DNA of 64,000 nucleotides, taken from the NCBI RefSeq assembly GCF_029227915.1, contig NC_079887.1:16055650-16119649 (forward strand), in the 5' to 3' direction. Positions 42,766 to 54,629 of the stretch are shown here, piece by piece; within the stretch, counting starts at the first letter, position 1, and the number at the start of each line of letters is the position of its first letter. The DNA is from Hydractinia symbiolongicarpus (taxonomy: Eukaryota; Cnidaria; Hydrozoa; Anthoathecata; Hydractiniidae). Under the pieces are notes generated by a model. It searched no databases. It was not told where the DNA came from and saw nothing but the letters and a program-made list of their open reading frames with translations. The position numbers and the translations under genes were made by a program.

Positions 42766-45761
42766 TTATGGCGTAAACTCTCTTCCTGACTGTGGTGATT
42801 CCACCAGCGGACTACCTTGAGCCAGCTTAAATTTCTGAATGAGTTCTTGGTTGAACATAGTGCAGGTCTCGTTATCCCTTTCTGCTGCCTTTCGCTTCTT
42901 ATGAACTTGCGCGGGAGTTATAAAAGGATCGCTAAAACAAAGATAAAAAAACAAATGAAAACATATTTACATTAAACCTTGTTTTCTGAACACACGGACG
43001 GCACACTATTACAATTTACTGATCCCGAAGATAATACGAGCCTCCAATACAACTGCGGCTGTGGTGGGGAGGGTGGTCATTTTAAATTTGCCCTTATTAG
43101 AAAGGGGCTGTAACTCAAGATATTATTGAGGTAACCACTTATTATGGGAAGGGGATAGACTGCATGATAAGTTTTATTTTTAAGAAATTAAGTAAAGATT
43201 TTAATTTCTTATTAAATTATTGTATAAGTTTCGCTCAGACATTTATTTTCTTTGCTTTTTAATAAAAATCATTTTTCTCAATTCTACCTTGTGTGTTTGT
43301 GATTTTGTTACTATGCAGTCTTTTTCATTGCATATTAAAATTTTTGCGGTGCTGCAAATAAAAAAATGGGTGCAAGTGGGAGGAAGGATGGTCCTGAAAA
43401 CTTAATAGTGGGGATACCTGGGTAAAAAAAAGGGGTAAAAAAAAAGGTAAAAAATAAATGGGAGGGGATGGAAGTAAATTCACACCATAAAAGTACCTTC
43501 TTAATCCTTTCGTGCCTGGTGTCTACATATGAGACCAAACAGGAGTCGAAGGGGGTGTCAAGCCCCTGTCGTGTTCAACGTGGGAGAAGGGTACTGTTAT
43601 GTGCTCGAAATTAAAAGAAAGAGGAATAGCTTATCAACAGTAGTTAAATAGCTCAGTGCAAGGCAGCCGTTACCGAGGAGATTAACGGCAAAGTTTGTCA
43701 CTTTTGTAAAATCTTCCTTGACTTCCTTGAGAAAGCACACAGGCAGTTTTCACACACAAAAAAAAGAGAAAAAAAAATATTCGAATACCTGTTCTGTGAG
43801 ATTGGTTTTAAAACTTTCCTGGTGTTTGGATTTTTTAAAAATTCCATCATTTTAGTAAAATCACATCCATCCTTGTTTGTTTTTTCTTTATTAGAAACAG
43901 TTGTTGATTTTAAGTGCTTCCGTTGTTCAAATATCTAAATAAAGCATCATAGCAAAAACTAATCACCTGAACTCAGAAAATACAGGTTACCCGTTAAACG
44001 TCCTATACATTTATCAAATCTTCAGATTTTTTACCAGCATAAGTAAAATTTTGTTGGTTATAGATTATTTTCATTTCTAAAATTATCTAGGCGTTTACTC
44101 TACTTAGGGTGTTTGTTTACTCGAACATTTACGTTAGCATAGCATAAAACTGGTGAGAACAACACCGGCTTTCGATTTTGTCTTTAAACAAACAAAAAAA
44201 ACCAGTTGTTTTGAGATTTTCTGTGGGTGGAACAATTAATGAAACTTCGCCCCTTGATACTTCAAAAATCATCTTTTTTTTTTTTCGAACACTGCATTTT
44301 TTAAAGGACCTTCAAAAGTACCACAAGCTAAAAAGGTAAAACTAAATATACCTGATTTGTGTTCAATTGTGTTACATTTTCTTTCTCGTTATCAAGTTGA
44401 TTCTTATTTATTTTAAACTTTGTGTCATGTAACATAGTGCTTGAAGGTAATGGGGGTGGAGGCGGTGGTGGCGCGGTGGGTGGTATCGATAGTGAATTGC
44501 CACCGTGATTAAGCGAAGGCGGAATAGGAAACATTGTTTCATGTTGCTCAACACACGACTGTCTTTTCTTGACATAATGTTGGTTTTGATCAGCTGCCAC
44601 TTGTCTCCATTTTCTTTCGGCAACCCTTCGTGAAAATCTTCGCACAGATCCTTTGGCCTCTAAAAAGTAACGTAAAACAAAACACAAGAAGAAGAAGAAG
44701 AAGAAGAAGAAGAAGAAGAAGAAGAAGAAGAAGAAGAAGAAGAAGAAGAAGAAGAAGAAGAAGAAGAAGAAGAAGAAGAAGAAGAAGAAGAAGAAGAAGA
44801 AGAAGAAGAAGAAGAAGAAGAAGAAGAAGAAGAAGAAGAAGAAGAAGAAGAAGAAGAAGAAGAAGAAGAAGAAGAAGAAGAAGAAGAAGAAGAAGAAGAA
44901 GAAGAAGAAGAAGAAGAAGAAGAAGAAGAAGAAGAAGAAGAAGAAGAAGAAGAAGAAGAAGAAGAAGAAGAAGAAGAAGAAGAAGAAGAAGAAGAAGAAG
45001 AAGAAGAAGAAGAAGAAGAAGAAGAAGAAGAAGAAGAAGAAGAAGAAGAAGAAGAAGAAGAAGAAGAAGAAGAAGAAGAAGAAGAAGAAGAAGAAGAAGA
45101 AAAATAGCTGGAGTTGATAAACCTGTACTAGGTTAAATGTATTGTTCAAGAAAATAGTTTTTAAGATTAATTTTAAATACGTTAAAAGATTGCAAGTTTC
45201 GAATTTGAACAGGAAGACTGTTCCAGAGAACTGAACCAGAAACCCAAAAATTACGAAAAAGGGTGGGCGCTTAATAAAGAACTGGATCAAAAACAAAAAT
45301 TACGAAAAAGGGTTAGCGCCTAATCCAGAATTTAAGGTAGTGTCATCCGATGAACTAACAACACAGCAAATTTATAAACAATGATTTATTTATATATAAA
45401 AATATATATTACCTTGACCATAATCATATGACTTAATAACATTTTCTTTAAATTCTAAAAACTTTTCCTTAGCCTCCCTAGATGTTAAGGCACCCAGCTT
45501 TTCTTGACTATACAACCATGACATCATTTGAAACTTAAGAAATCCAAAAAAACCATTATTATTTTCAACCTCATCCTTTTTTCGTTTCGCAACAACGTCG
45601 TAAAATGCGGTCGGATTATCCTCCAAGTAATCCAACAATTCTTTTAATGCATTTTCTGTTTGAACGCTACTTTGTCTCTCAAACTCCAGCGTGGAAATAC
45701 GAGAACAATATGACTTGGGAGCAGGGGAAGGTGCATCAAATTCTCCATACACACCAGCCAT
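42766..45761 (-). CDS. Proline-rich MTFR/PRR11-like protein, four exons, complete
   Basis: Exons are 45761-45413, 44659-44352, 43934-43789 and 42931-42766 (TAA). All junctions are GT-AG and in phase, giving 322 aa. The N-terminal exon holds a helical region (ISTLEFERQSS, NALKELLDYLED, FGFLKFQMMSWLYSQEK). Exon 2 has a basic part (VRRFSRRVAERKWRQVA) and a polyproline run at about 176-188. Exon 3 has FTKMMEFLKNPNTRKVLKPI. Exon 4 has ITPAQVHKKRKAAE and ends with ELIQKFKLAQGSPLVESP. Polyproline followed by an MLxxLK-like and then an LxxKFxxA motif is the layout of the mitochondrial fission regulator and PRR11 proteins, and the C-terminus resembles PRR11 most. Similarity is recalled, not aligned, so the name is tentative while the gene model is firm. 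Confidence 0.75.
44686..45103. repeat. Pure (GAA/TTC) microsatellite, about 139 units
   Basis: An uninterrupted AAG/GAA tract of about 418 bp lies in intron 1 of the MTFR/PRR11-like gene. The sense transcript carries UUC repeats that end about 25 nt before the exon-2 acceptor (AG at 44661-44660). It generates spurious poly-Phe and poly-Arg ORFs. Confidence 0.98.
45228..45324. repeat. Short tandem duplication beside the GAA tract
   Basis: GAACTGAACCAGAAAC...AAAAATTACGAAAAAGGGTGGGCGCTTAAT at 45228-45275 is repeated, slightly changed, at 45279-45324. It lies in the same intron as the GAA tract. Confidence 0.7.
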
Positions 45762-46555
45762 TTTGATATTTGCTTAAAAATTAAGTTAAGTAAAAATAAA
45801 AAACAAAAAATCAATTTTGGAAAAGCAGTTTAAGTTTTAAAGAATGATGTGTTTTGATTTTGTGAGAATAAAGCACCAGGGAAGGTAATCAGGTAGTTAG
45901 GTATGTACTTTACAAATCAAAAATAGATGCTTAGCTTTCCTTAAAACTTCCCTTCAAAATCGTGAACACAAAGAGCCTAACCTGTCCACAAACATGGCTT
46001 CCAGAATAGAAATTTTAAAAGTTTCTTGCTTTGTGACAGTTTTGATAATTTCAAAATTGCCTCACTTGTAAGTGAGCATGTAACATAACAACGTGCTGCC
46101 ACAAGAATGACTACCCTAAAAACATTTCAAGTTTTCTTGGTATCTTGTAAATATTTTATTCTGCACACAACATGCAGTTCTTTAACAACCATTAAACACC
46201 ACTTAAACAAACCATTGACATAGGTGATCTGAGATAATAATACAATAATAATAATATAAAAAAAGATATGTCTTCAAAATTTAGTCAGGTCATTTTATAA
46301 GATTTTAGGTAGGCGCATGGCAGATGGCACATTTTAATTACTAAGTTTATGGAACATGTGCACCATGTCTGAATTTTACAGACGTAAATATATATTGGGT
46401 AAGAATAAAAAAAAAAAAAGAAAATAATCAAAAGTTTTAGTAAATATACCATCGTTAGTGCATTGTAAAATAATATGTAAGATTGTTTAAAAAATGTTCA
46501 TTTTTATAAGTTTGTAATTTTATACAGATGTGTTAAAAGCGTAATTTAGGTTGGT
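45762..46555. other. 5' flank of the MTFR/PRR11-like gene
   Basis: On the minus strand TAATTTTTAAG ends at 45773, leaving 11 nt before the ATG. This is a weak acceptor-like context similar to that before the AKAP1-like ATG. There is no other gene up to 46555. Confidence 0.35.
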
Positions 46556-46559
46556 CATT

Positions 46560-47065
46560 ACGAAAGATGGAGGGTGTTGGATTTCACCTTAGTGCTCAGT
46601 TGTGGTTTCTTTAAGACATTCCATGATGCTTCTAAATTCTTTCTTATTCAATAACTTTTTGAGGGTGGCATCAGTAGTTTTTCTACTCTATTCTATTTCT
46701 ATTTTTCTATTGTGGTTTTGGTTCTCATTGATGTGTTTATCAGGTTCAGATTTTTTTCTTTGGTCATTATGCTCTGCCTATCTCATTTCAACGTTTTTAT
46801 TTATCTCTCCAATATACGATGCTCCACATTATTTACACACCCCTTCATATCGAGAATTTATTAGGTGAAAATTTGTGTAATTTATGCAAAAAATACTTTG
46901 ATGTTTCTTCATTAGCAGGACAATACGGAATTTCAAATAATGTTGGTGGTATTATAAAACCTTTTTGTTTTTGTTTTCGTTGTTCAAAAATTGGTTAATT
47001 AAACTTTCAATAAAACGACACAGATCATTATCAGTTTTTTAAATCTACTAAAATTAAATAAAAAT
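46560..47065 (-). pseudogene. Penelope-like retroelement remnant (GIY-YIG end)
   Basis: The minus strand gives, over several frames, DNDLCRFIESLINQFLNNEN, IIPPTLFEIPYCPANEETSK, YFLHKLHKFSPNKFSI, then GVC-stop-CGASYIGEI, AEHN, SEPDKHINENQNH and TDATLKKLLNKKEF. CKxCGASYIGE plus a downstream EH and H/N pattern is a GIY-YIG endonuclease as found at the C-terminus of Penelope-like elements. Stops and frame changes show decay. Confidence 0.6.
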
Positions 47066-47335
47066 AAACCGGATTTTTGGATGATATGAGTTCAACTATT
47101 CCAACTTCTTGAATGTACTTTGATTGCATATTTTGGGTAATTTATTGTTAATATAAATTTGATCTAAAATGTATATACTTAATAGATTCATTAATTGGAA
47201 CAAAATTTCTTGATCCTAATCCGATATTTTTTTATATCATAAAACACAAAACACAAAACTCTTGAAAATGAATTCTGCCACCTTAGATCAAACCTAGCAA
47301 AATAAGTTTTAGATAAAAACTGATGAAATGGCTAA

Positions 47336-47455
47336 TCTATATTATAATACCTGTATTTGTGTGTCTTTCACGCAAAACCGCAGTAGCAAGACACGCAAAA
47401 TGCGGTTAATGAAGGACGGGCGAAGCCGTGGATTTATCCACAGGTTACCTACTAG
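47336..47455 (+). mobile_element. Helitron-like non-autonomous element 5
   Basis: It runs from A|TCTATATTATAATACCTG to GCCGTGGATTTATCCACAGG, TTACCTA, CTAG|T: 120 bp in all. The core GAAGGACGGGCGAAGCCGTGG matches element 4 closely. A LINE fragment begins within a few bases of its 3' end. Confidence 0.75.
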
Positions 47456-47456
47456 T

Positions 47457-49205
47457 GCATCTAATTACAGACCAGCCTTAGTTATTCCATGTTTCTCAAA
47501 AATACTTGAATGTACAATGTACTTTTTGAATGCAAATGATATTCTTTATAAAAATCAATAGGGTTTTCAAGCTGGCCATTCTACTGATCATGCAATTCTT
47601 TTGAACTGTTGATAGAGGAAAAACAAATTACTAAACAATTATCTGTGGAGTTCCCACAAGGTTCAATATTAGGACCACTTTTATTCCTTATATATTTATA
47701 TGATATTAACAAAGCTTCATTATCTTACATTCAATTCTATTTGCAGATAATACTAATCTCTTTTATGCACATATATAAAAAGATATTAAAACACTATATT
47801 TCACACAGTGAATATTGAACCCTCCCATGTGTCAGAGTGGTTTAAAGCAAACAAACTTAAATATTTCAAAAACAAGGTATTTACATTTTTCCATAGACTA
47901 AATAAAAAGATGAAGTAACATTAAATTTGCAATGTTGCAATGAGAATAACTACAAAAAATAGACTATCAAGTCCATGCAATTACGTTATGAATGGTTCCG
48001 CCCTTAGAAATACAAGTTGCGAAGAAGATCTTGGTGTATTAATAGATAACCATCTAACATTTTCAGACCACATTTCATCAAAGGTTAAAAAAGCAAATCA
48101 GATTATGGGCTTGATTCGAAGGACATTTGACTATATGGATAATGAAAACTTTGTCTTGTTGTTCACATCCCTTGTCAGACCACATATTGAGTATGCTAAC
48201 ACAGTATGGTGTACATTCTTGAAAAAGGACATGTTGATTGTGGAAAACGTACAACGTAGAGCTACGAAAATGCTCCCAGGTATGAAGGATTTAACATATG
48301 ATGAAAGGCTCAGGTTACTGAAACTTCCCTCATTATTTTACAGAAGAAATTGAGCAGATATGATTGAGACATTCAAGATAACTAATAATGTTTATGACGA
48401 AGCTGTTACTGAGAACTTGTTATTGCCAAAATTGTCTAACACCAGAGGACACAATAAAGCACTTTTTAAAAGAAGCTGTAACTTGGATTTGCGAAAGTTC
48501 TCATTCACGAATCGTGTAGTGACTTTATGGAATTCTTTACCTGAGGACACAGTGTCATGTAACACAGTGAATCAATTTAAAATGAAGCTAGACAAATTAT
48601 GGTCTGATAAAGACCAATTATATTATTATGATCTGGATATTACTAATTTCATATATTAGATAGGGAGGAGTGTCTTTGTGAATGGGGTGTTTGAACAATT
48701 TTTTTTTTTTTTTTTTTTTTGAGATTAACCTTACTAATTTCGTTATTATCATACTCTTTTCTTGTTTGTTTGTGTTTGTTTGATTTTTTTGCGATCATTA
48801 TTTTTTTTTAATTGCCTTTTTTTCAAATTTTATTTACAATCTAAAGCAAAGTTAAATATTTTACCAATTACATTTTAAAAAGTATTAAAAATTTAAAATC
48901 ATAGTATTTCATGCCTGGTACACAGATGTATTCGAAATCGCAGTGTAAATGTATTTACTCAAATTGACTGAGAAGCCTCCTTGTTCAATTGCTTTTAGGT
49001 AGCTGCTATTAAATTTATTCAAATCTTATCCATGTTCTTTACCAAGCTTCCATTCTTGTCCAAGGAGTTTATTATTTAATTATTTTTATTTTCTGTTTTT
49101 TTTTGTCTTTTTATTTTTTTTTATCTATTTATTATGAGCTGACCCTAGAGGTTGTTGTAACCTGAAATTATTGTCAGAATACACTATACTATACTATACT
49201 ATTAA
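47457..49205 (+). pseudogene. 5'-truncated LINE (L2/CR1-like) with 3' tail
   Basis: It opens inside the reverse transcriptase (SNYRPALVIPCFSKILE, then GFQAGHSTDHAIL, then FPQGSILGPLLFLIYLYDI). The C-terminal part is well kept: EEDLGVLIDNHLTFSDHISS, KANQIMGLIRRTFDYMDNEN, SLVRPHIEYANTVW, VENVQRRATKMLPGM (47940-48353) and FSFTNRVVTLWNSLPEDTVS (48360-48659). Frameshifts and the missing catalytic YADD-type region make it dead. A T-rich 3' UTR follows with a T24 run at about 48699-48721. It ends in CTATACTATACTATACTATT (about 49184-49203), the short tandem 3' tail typical of this group. Confidence 0.85.
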
Positions 49206-50230
49206 AACTGCCTAATTTGTCTGTTAATAATAATTAAATATCAGTCATTTAACATTGTATTATGATTTAATTTTTATATTAGTTTGTTCCCTGTCAATTA
49301 GGGGCCAGAAGTTTTTTTCATGCAGCGTTATATCACTATTAATAAGGAGGTGGTTATAATTATTTTTTATTATTATTGTTATTTCGCTGTTAAAGAATAT
49401 ACATTTTTTGTAAAAATAAATACAAAACTATAACTATTATAATGTAGAATCTAGAAATATGTGATTGTATATGTATCCTTAGGTGCAACTAGAGTAGGTA
49501 AAAATGGCAGGAGCAAGAAGAAGACTTTAGTAGTCTTATCACTAAGCCCCTAAACCTTCTATAAAGATTAGCACAGAAGATACGGATGTTGTGCAATTAA
49601 ACTGTTTTGCGATCTAAAACAGATGTAGTTAATAGTTTGCCTTTGGTTTCTGTTTAAATTTGTGAAGTGGTGAAAGAGTTTTCATGTCTTTGTCAAGGAA
49701 TTTGTTCCATAGTATAGGGTTCTAATTAGCAGTTCGCAATTTGCAATTTGTGAATCAAAATGCCATTTGCCATCGAATCACTTTGCGAAGAAAATGATAA
49801 AATTGCGAATCGAATATTTTAAGTGGCGACTGAAATGCTGTTTTAGATCGCATTTTAAGAACTTAAGAACGAAGAACTTAGTGATATTGTATAATTACTT
49901 CTGGGTTGACAGAAGCTGTTACACGAGAATCGGGAAGGATACTTATTTTGTATCTTCCAAAACATTGTTTAAAATACTCGGATTGTTCTCAAGTTTGAAC
50001 ATAAAAATAAGAGTCTGATAAATGGATAAATAGTTGGTATACATTTCATACATTTAGTTTTTGCAGTAAAACTATGGAGTGAGTGTATTTGTCAACATTT
50101 AAAGTAAGTTTGATTGCATGTTTTAGTTTATTTTGCAACACTGGTGCTGCACCAATGTTGGCAAATATAATTTAAATATAGCAGTGTATACAAGAAAAAT
50201 ATATGTTTTTTAAACAAGTTTTATATTTAT
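49206..50230. other. Intergenic, no gene recognised
   Basis: It contains a GCAATTTGCAATTTG stretch and TTTTAGATCGCATTTTAAGAACTTAAGAACGAAGAAC at about 49735-49875. Similar words occur near 36975-37070 and 8885-8935, which suggests an unnamed dispersed repeat. Confidence 0.4.
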
Positions 50231-50234
50231 CTGC

Positions 50235-51800
50235 AAAAAAGGAAAAACAAGTAGTCAAGGAACTCCTTGAAATTGAAAAAAATCTTATTTAAATGGAAAT
50301 CTACAAAAAAGAAAAACAGTTTTAGAAGCTATCAAAAAAAATCCTAAATACTTTTATTCATATGCAAAAAAGTTTTCAAAAATAAAAACAAAAATTGGAC
50401 CGCTTATGGATCACAACAACAAATTAACACATCAGAGCAGAGACATAGCTGAAATTCTTTCCTGTCAATACCAAAGAGTATTCAGTGAGCCAAAACATGT
50501 AGAAGACATAACAATCAACCTACTCTAACACACATCAGAAATTCCAAAATTCCACTTCTCTCAAAAAGACATCATCAATGCAATCGATGAACTCTCTGAC
50601 AACTCTGCACCAGGCCCAGATGGCTTCCCGGGAATTTTTCTGAAGAAGTGTAAAACATCGCTATCTGTACCAGTTCTTCTGTTATGACAAAAATGTATAG
50701 ACTGTGGTGAAATTCTCCAAATTCTAAAGCACTCACTAATCACCCCTCATTTGAAAGGGGGAAAGAAATCTGATGCATCCAATTACCGCCCAATTACCCC
50801 AAGGTAGTGTGATTGGACCACTTATCTTCATCAACTCCTTGGAGATATAGACTCAAATGTCACTGACAGTATGTACGGTCATTTGCTGATGATACAAGGT
50901 TTACCAAGAGCATCAACACTCTCAAGGACATGGGCAAGTTGCAACGTGACCTACAGAAAATTTATTAATGGGCAGATGATGCAAACATGTAATTTAATGA
51001 TCTAAACTTTGAGGTCATGCATTATGGCAAATTGTGTTATGGCAAATTGCACATCGTATCTTTCCCCCTCTGGATCCATCATTACCGAGCGTGAGGAATT
51101 GAAAGATCTTAATGTCATATTATCCACCAACTGCTCCATGTGGGAATGCCACATATTAAAAGTATTAAATGACAGTAAAAACATGACGTCTTGGATTTTA
51201 AGAACTTTTTACACCAGAACAAAGTATCACCTTGTGACCATGTGAAAATCTCTGGTTCTTCCTCTATTAGAGTATTGTTCAGTCCTATGGAGTCCACATA
51301 AAGTTGGACAGATACAGATAATGGAGGCATTGCAATGGTACTATATACGAAGAATCTGAAACTTGACCAATCACAACTATTGGAAATCATTGAAGGAACT
51401 GAAATTGTATTCATTGGAGCGTAGAAGGGAAAGGTACTAAATAATTTATATTTGGAAAATCATGGAACAGTTGGTACCAAATGTCAATCTGAAAATCCAA
51501 AGTTATCATCATCCTTGGCATGGGCGGAAAGCAAAACTTGCATGTGGTCAATACAGTAGGGTGGCAGAATTCAGGTTATTAATCCATTAATATTCTCTCC
51601 AAATCCATCCGCAATATGTCTGGTTGCACACTGGACCTCTTTAAGAACAGCCTTGATAAATATCTATTCCAGATACCAGATGAACCACAAATGGTAGGAT
51701 ACACCACGTTAAGACGGGTTGATTCAAACTCGATTTATGCACACATTGGTGTAAACTGGATGTTCAATCCAGTGGAGGACTGGCACATAACTGCTAATCC
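50235..51800 (+). pseudogene. Decayed LINE ORF2 (reverse transcriptase to C-terminus)
   Basis: The plus strand reads VLEAIKKNPKYFYSYAKKF, IGPLMDHNNKLTHQSRDIAE and SQYQRVFSEP-like text. Then come IINAIDELSDNSAPGPDGFP (RT motif with PGPDG), LKGGKKSDASNYRPITP, PQGSVIGPL, later KDLNVI and finally NMSGCTLDLFKNSLDKYLFQ and IPDEPQMVGY. The order is that of a LINE reverse transcriptase and C-terminal region. Several segments are deleted or frameshifted; for example RT motifs between RPITP and PQG are missing. Confidence 0.75.
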
Positions 51801-52847
51801 TGAAGACTTTCTTCGAAAGCCTACAACAAGGTACAACAAGGTAAGGTTATCTAATACAAATTTTAATGGCAATATTATTTGTTACTTTTGCTCTCCAAGT
51901 AAGATTTTCATAAAGAATATAGCTAAATCCTAAGAATTTTATGGATTGTGCTATTTTTTTATTTTAACAACGTTAATGATCATTACCTAAAAGAATATTC
52001 TGTCACTGTCAAAACAATTATGATGCTTTTACCACAAAATTGGAAAGCTCAGAAACTGTTGTCATACATTTGACACTTTTCTGACTTTAAAAGGGTTTCA
52101 ACATAATGGAAATTATTCTTAGCTATAAATAAACAGTCGAGGAATAAATAAATAACAGAGAAAACATAATTCGAAATAAACAGAATGGATTTTTATAAAA
52201 GGGTTAATACAAAGATTTTCAGTAAAACATCTGAGGAAAAGCAAAAAAGAAAAAAAGTTGCTGCACTGCACACCACGTACGAAGTAATGAGATGTTTTGA
52301 AAAACTGCGCCGTCTGGAATTAACCGTAGTTTTATTTAGAGCAAAGTTGACTTTACAAAAACCTTTTTTGTAGAATATGAATGTAATTTGCAAAAAAAAA
52401 AGTTTATACACTTAACATAACGCTTAGCTAATGTTCTCAGATTTTTATATCTTTTTTGAATAAAAGCAGTAGATGTGTGCAGCCAATATACTAACAGTTA
52501 CAACTTTGTTATCACTTAAAAGCACGTGACGAACGTAGTGTTGGCTAAGACTACATGTACGGCTACATCGACTTACAATCTGCAAGGATAAATAATATGT
52601 AGGCAAACTTTAGCAAAATTCGCTAAGTTTAAACCTAGCGAAATACATTTAGGAGACTCTAATTTTTCCTTTTTGCATTATTAGAAAACTCCGCCTAGAT
52701 CAATTATTATATTTATTCTAGTTAGAATTCTAGTGTAGGGGATATTATTTAACATAAAAAAGATTCTCTCTCTCTTAAAAAAAAATAAATGTGAATCTCA
52801 CACAAAATTCCAAAGATCGCGTACCTGAAAGTTTCGCGTGCCAACGC

Positions 52848-53640
52848 GGGCAATAACTTCATTTAGCACCGGGCTAAGTCGTACCGACATACAACGTACA
52901 ACATAATTGCACCCTTCATACTTTATCGACATAAAAAGTCCAACAGACGTTCATTCACAGTACTCCAACCAAATGGACCCGACAGATAAACCCTCATTGT
53001 CCGACATCCTCTCTATCGTTCCATAGCAAATTCATATTTTTTTGTCAATAATCCATAACCAACGTAATATCGCATAATACTGCATAATATCTTTATAATA
53101 GTCTCTATCGTTACATAAAGTACATATTTTTTCTGTCAATCGGCCATAATCAACGTAATATGCCACAATATTTCGCATGACTGCCATTTACGGAAAGCTG
53201 TTTTTATAAAGTAGACAAAGTTTGAGGTTGGATACACATCCATACACAAACAGAAACGATATTTCGCTCAACTAGCTTTTTGCAAAAAGACATATTAACG
53301 GCCCTATTGCAGGCTAAACAAAGAGACGTTTTTGTACAATATATTGAACGGGCGGTAGTGTTCTATGCCCTTCGATAACCAATAGAAAAGATATTTTGGA
53401 TAATACGCCCCTCCCTCCCCCCCCCGCGAAATTACATATCACAAGTCCTAAAAAATGTCAATCTGAGGCAAGGCATTATACTATACATTTACCAGGCTTT
53501 ACTGTTATGTACTTATCCGTACAGCAGTAGAAACAAGTATCCTCCCTGAAAATGACGTATCAAAAGTCCTAAAGCAGGCCAATCAATCCAAAGACAAGTG
53601 TTTTTTTTTCAGACTGTGCAAAAGTGTAAATTCTATCTCT
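52848..53640 (+). repeat. Left arm of the 6-kb inverted-repeat element
   Basis: It contains the terminal GGGCAATAACTTC segment, repeated AATATCGCATAATACTGCATAAT words, and then degenerate tandem units, for example TTGAGGTTGGATACACATCC and ATGACGTATCAAAAGTCCTA. These are the reverse complement of the units in the right arm. It has fewer units than the right arm. Confidence 0.75.
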
Positions 53641-53647
53641 TTTTTTT

Positions 53648-54626
53648 ATGGAGTTATATGTGGGACAATATTCGTGTATAGTTTTCGTCGCGTCGTAATG
53701 TTTTTCGTCGCGTCGTATCTTTCTTCGTGGCGTGGTTTTCTTCGCAGCGTAATGCTTTTCGTCGTGGCGTATTACTCATGTTAGTGTGATCTCATGTTTC
53801 GTCGTGTCGTATGTCACGTCGTGGGGTATTTCACTTTGAGGCGAAATAGTTATGCTTTTTTTACACGGAATTACTAATTTCGTGAAGCTTTTACACAATA
53901 TATTTCACTTTCTTTCTAGTGGCTTTGGGTAAAGCTAGCTATTATTTTTGTCATTTTCTTTTAATAAACGATACATTCTTAGCTATATTACTTAGCTACC
54001 TAGCTAGCTATACATTTTAAGCATGCAACACTGTATAATCTATTATCTATTTTGCAGTTTAAATGGATTCTAATAAAAATATCAAAAATCAAGTAAACTA
54101 ATTACATAAACATAAATTATTACATAAAACTTACACAACACATAATATTTCTTCATAATCACAAATGTAAACTAACTTAAAAATAGAATATAATTTTTAG
54201 CACTAAACTAAAGGTTTTGTTTATTTTACTGCACTTTATTCATGTGACTTGGATTTCTTGTAAGCGCTGCACGAATTTAGTAATTTCGTGTTAAAAAAGC
54301 ATGAAAATTTTCGCTACAAAGTAAAATACGCCACAAAGTAAAATACGCTACAAAGTAAAATACGCCACAAAGTAAAATACGCCGCGAAGTGAAGTACGCT
54401 ACGAAGTGAAATACGCCGTGAAGTAAAATACACCACGAAGTGAAATACGCCGCAAAGTGAAATACGCCGCGACGAACACAAATACGACTCGACGAAAGGT
54501 TAACCACCCCACAAAGAAAGATACGACGCGACAAAAACCACACCACGAAGAAAGATACGACACGACGAAAAGCATTTACGACGCGACGAAAACCGTACAC
54601 GAATATTGTCCCATATATAACTCCAT
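53648..54626. mobile_element. Nested foldback element with CGTCGCGTCGTA-type arms
   Basis: The ends ATGGAGTTATATGTGGGACA (53648) and TGTCCCATATATAACTCCAT (to 54626) are inverted repeats. Arms run about 53648-53886 and 54271-54626. They carry iterated TTTTCGTCGCGTCGTA-like units and, in the right arm, about nine 17-bp CCACAAAGTAAAATACG units (54313-54475). The inner ends (ACACGGAATTACTAATTTCG) also match inverted. It abuts the inner end of the larger element's left arm. Confidence 0.8.
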
Positions 54627-54629
54627 ATT

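Noticed and set aside
44328-45296. Large minus-strand ORF with a long poly-Phe run, and the opposite poly-Arg ORF
   Set aside because: Both are readings of the GAA/TTC microsatellite. The real exon ends at the acceptor at 44660 and the repeat is intronic.
51616-51933. Plus-strand 105-aa ORF as a host gene
   Set aside because: The sequence (DLFKNSLDKYLFQIPDEP) is the typical end of a LINE ORF2 and follows the decayed reverse transcriptase.
54277-54600. Minus-strand 107-aa ORF with FTSRRILL-type repeats
   Set aside because: It is the tandem repeat in the arm of the nested foldback element. Nothing suggests a protein.
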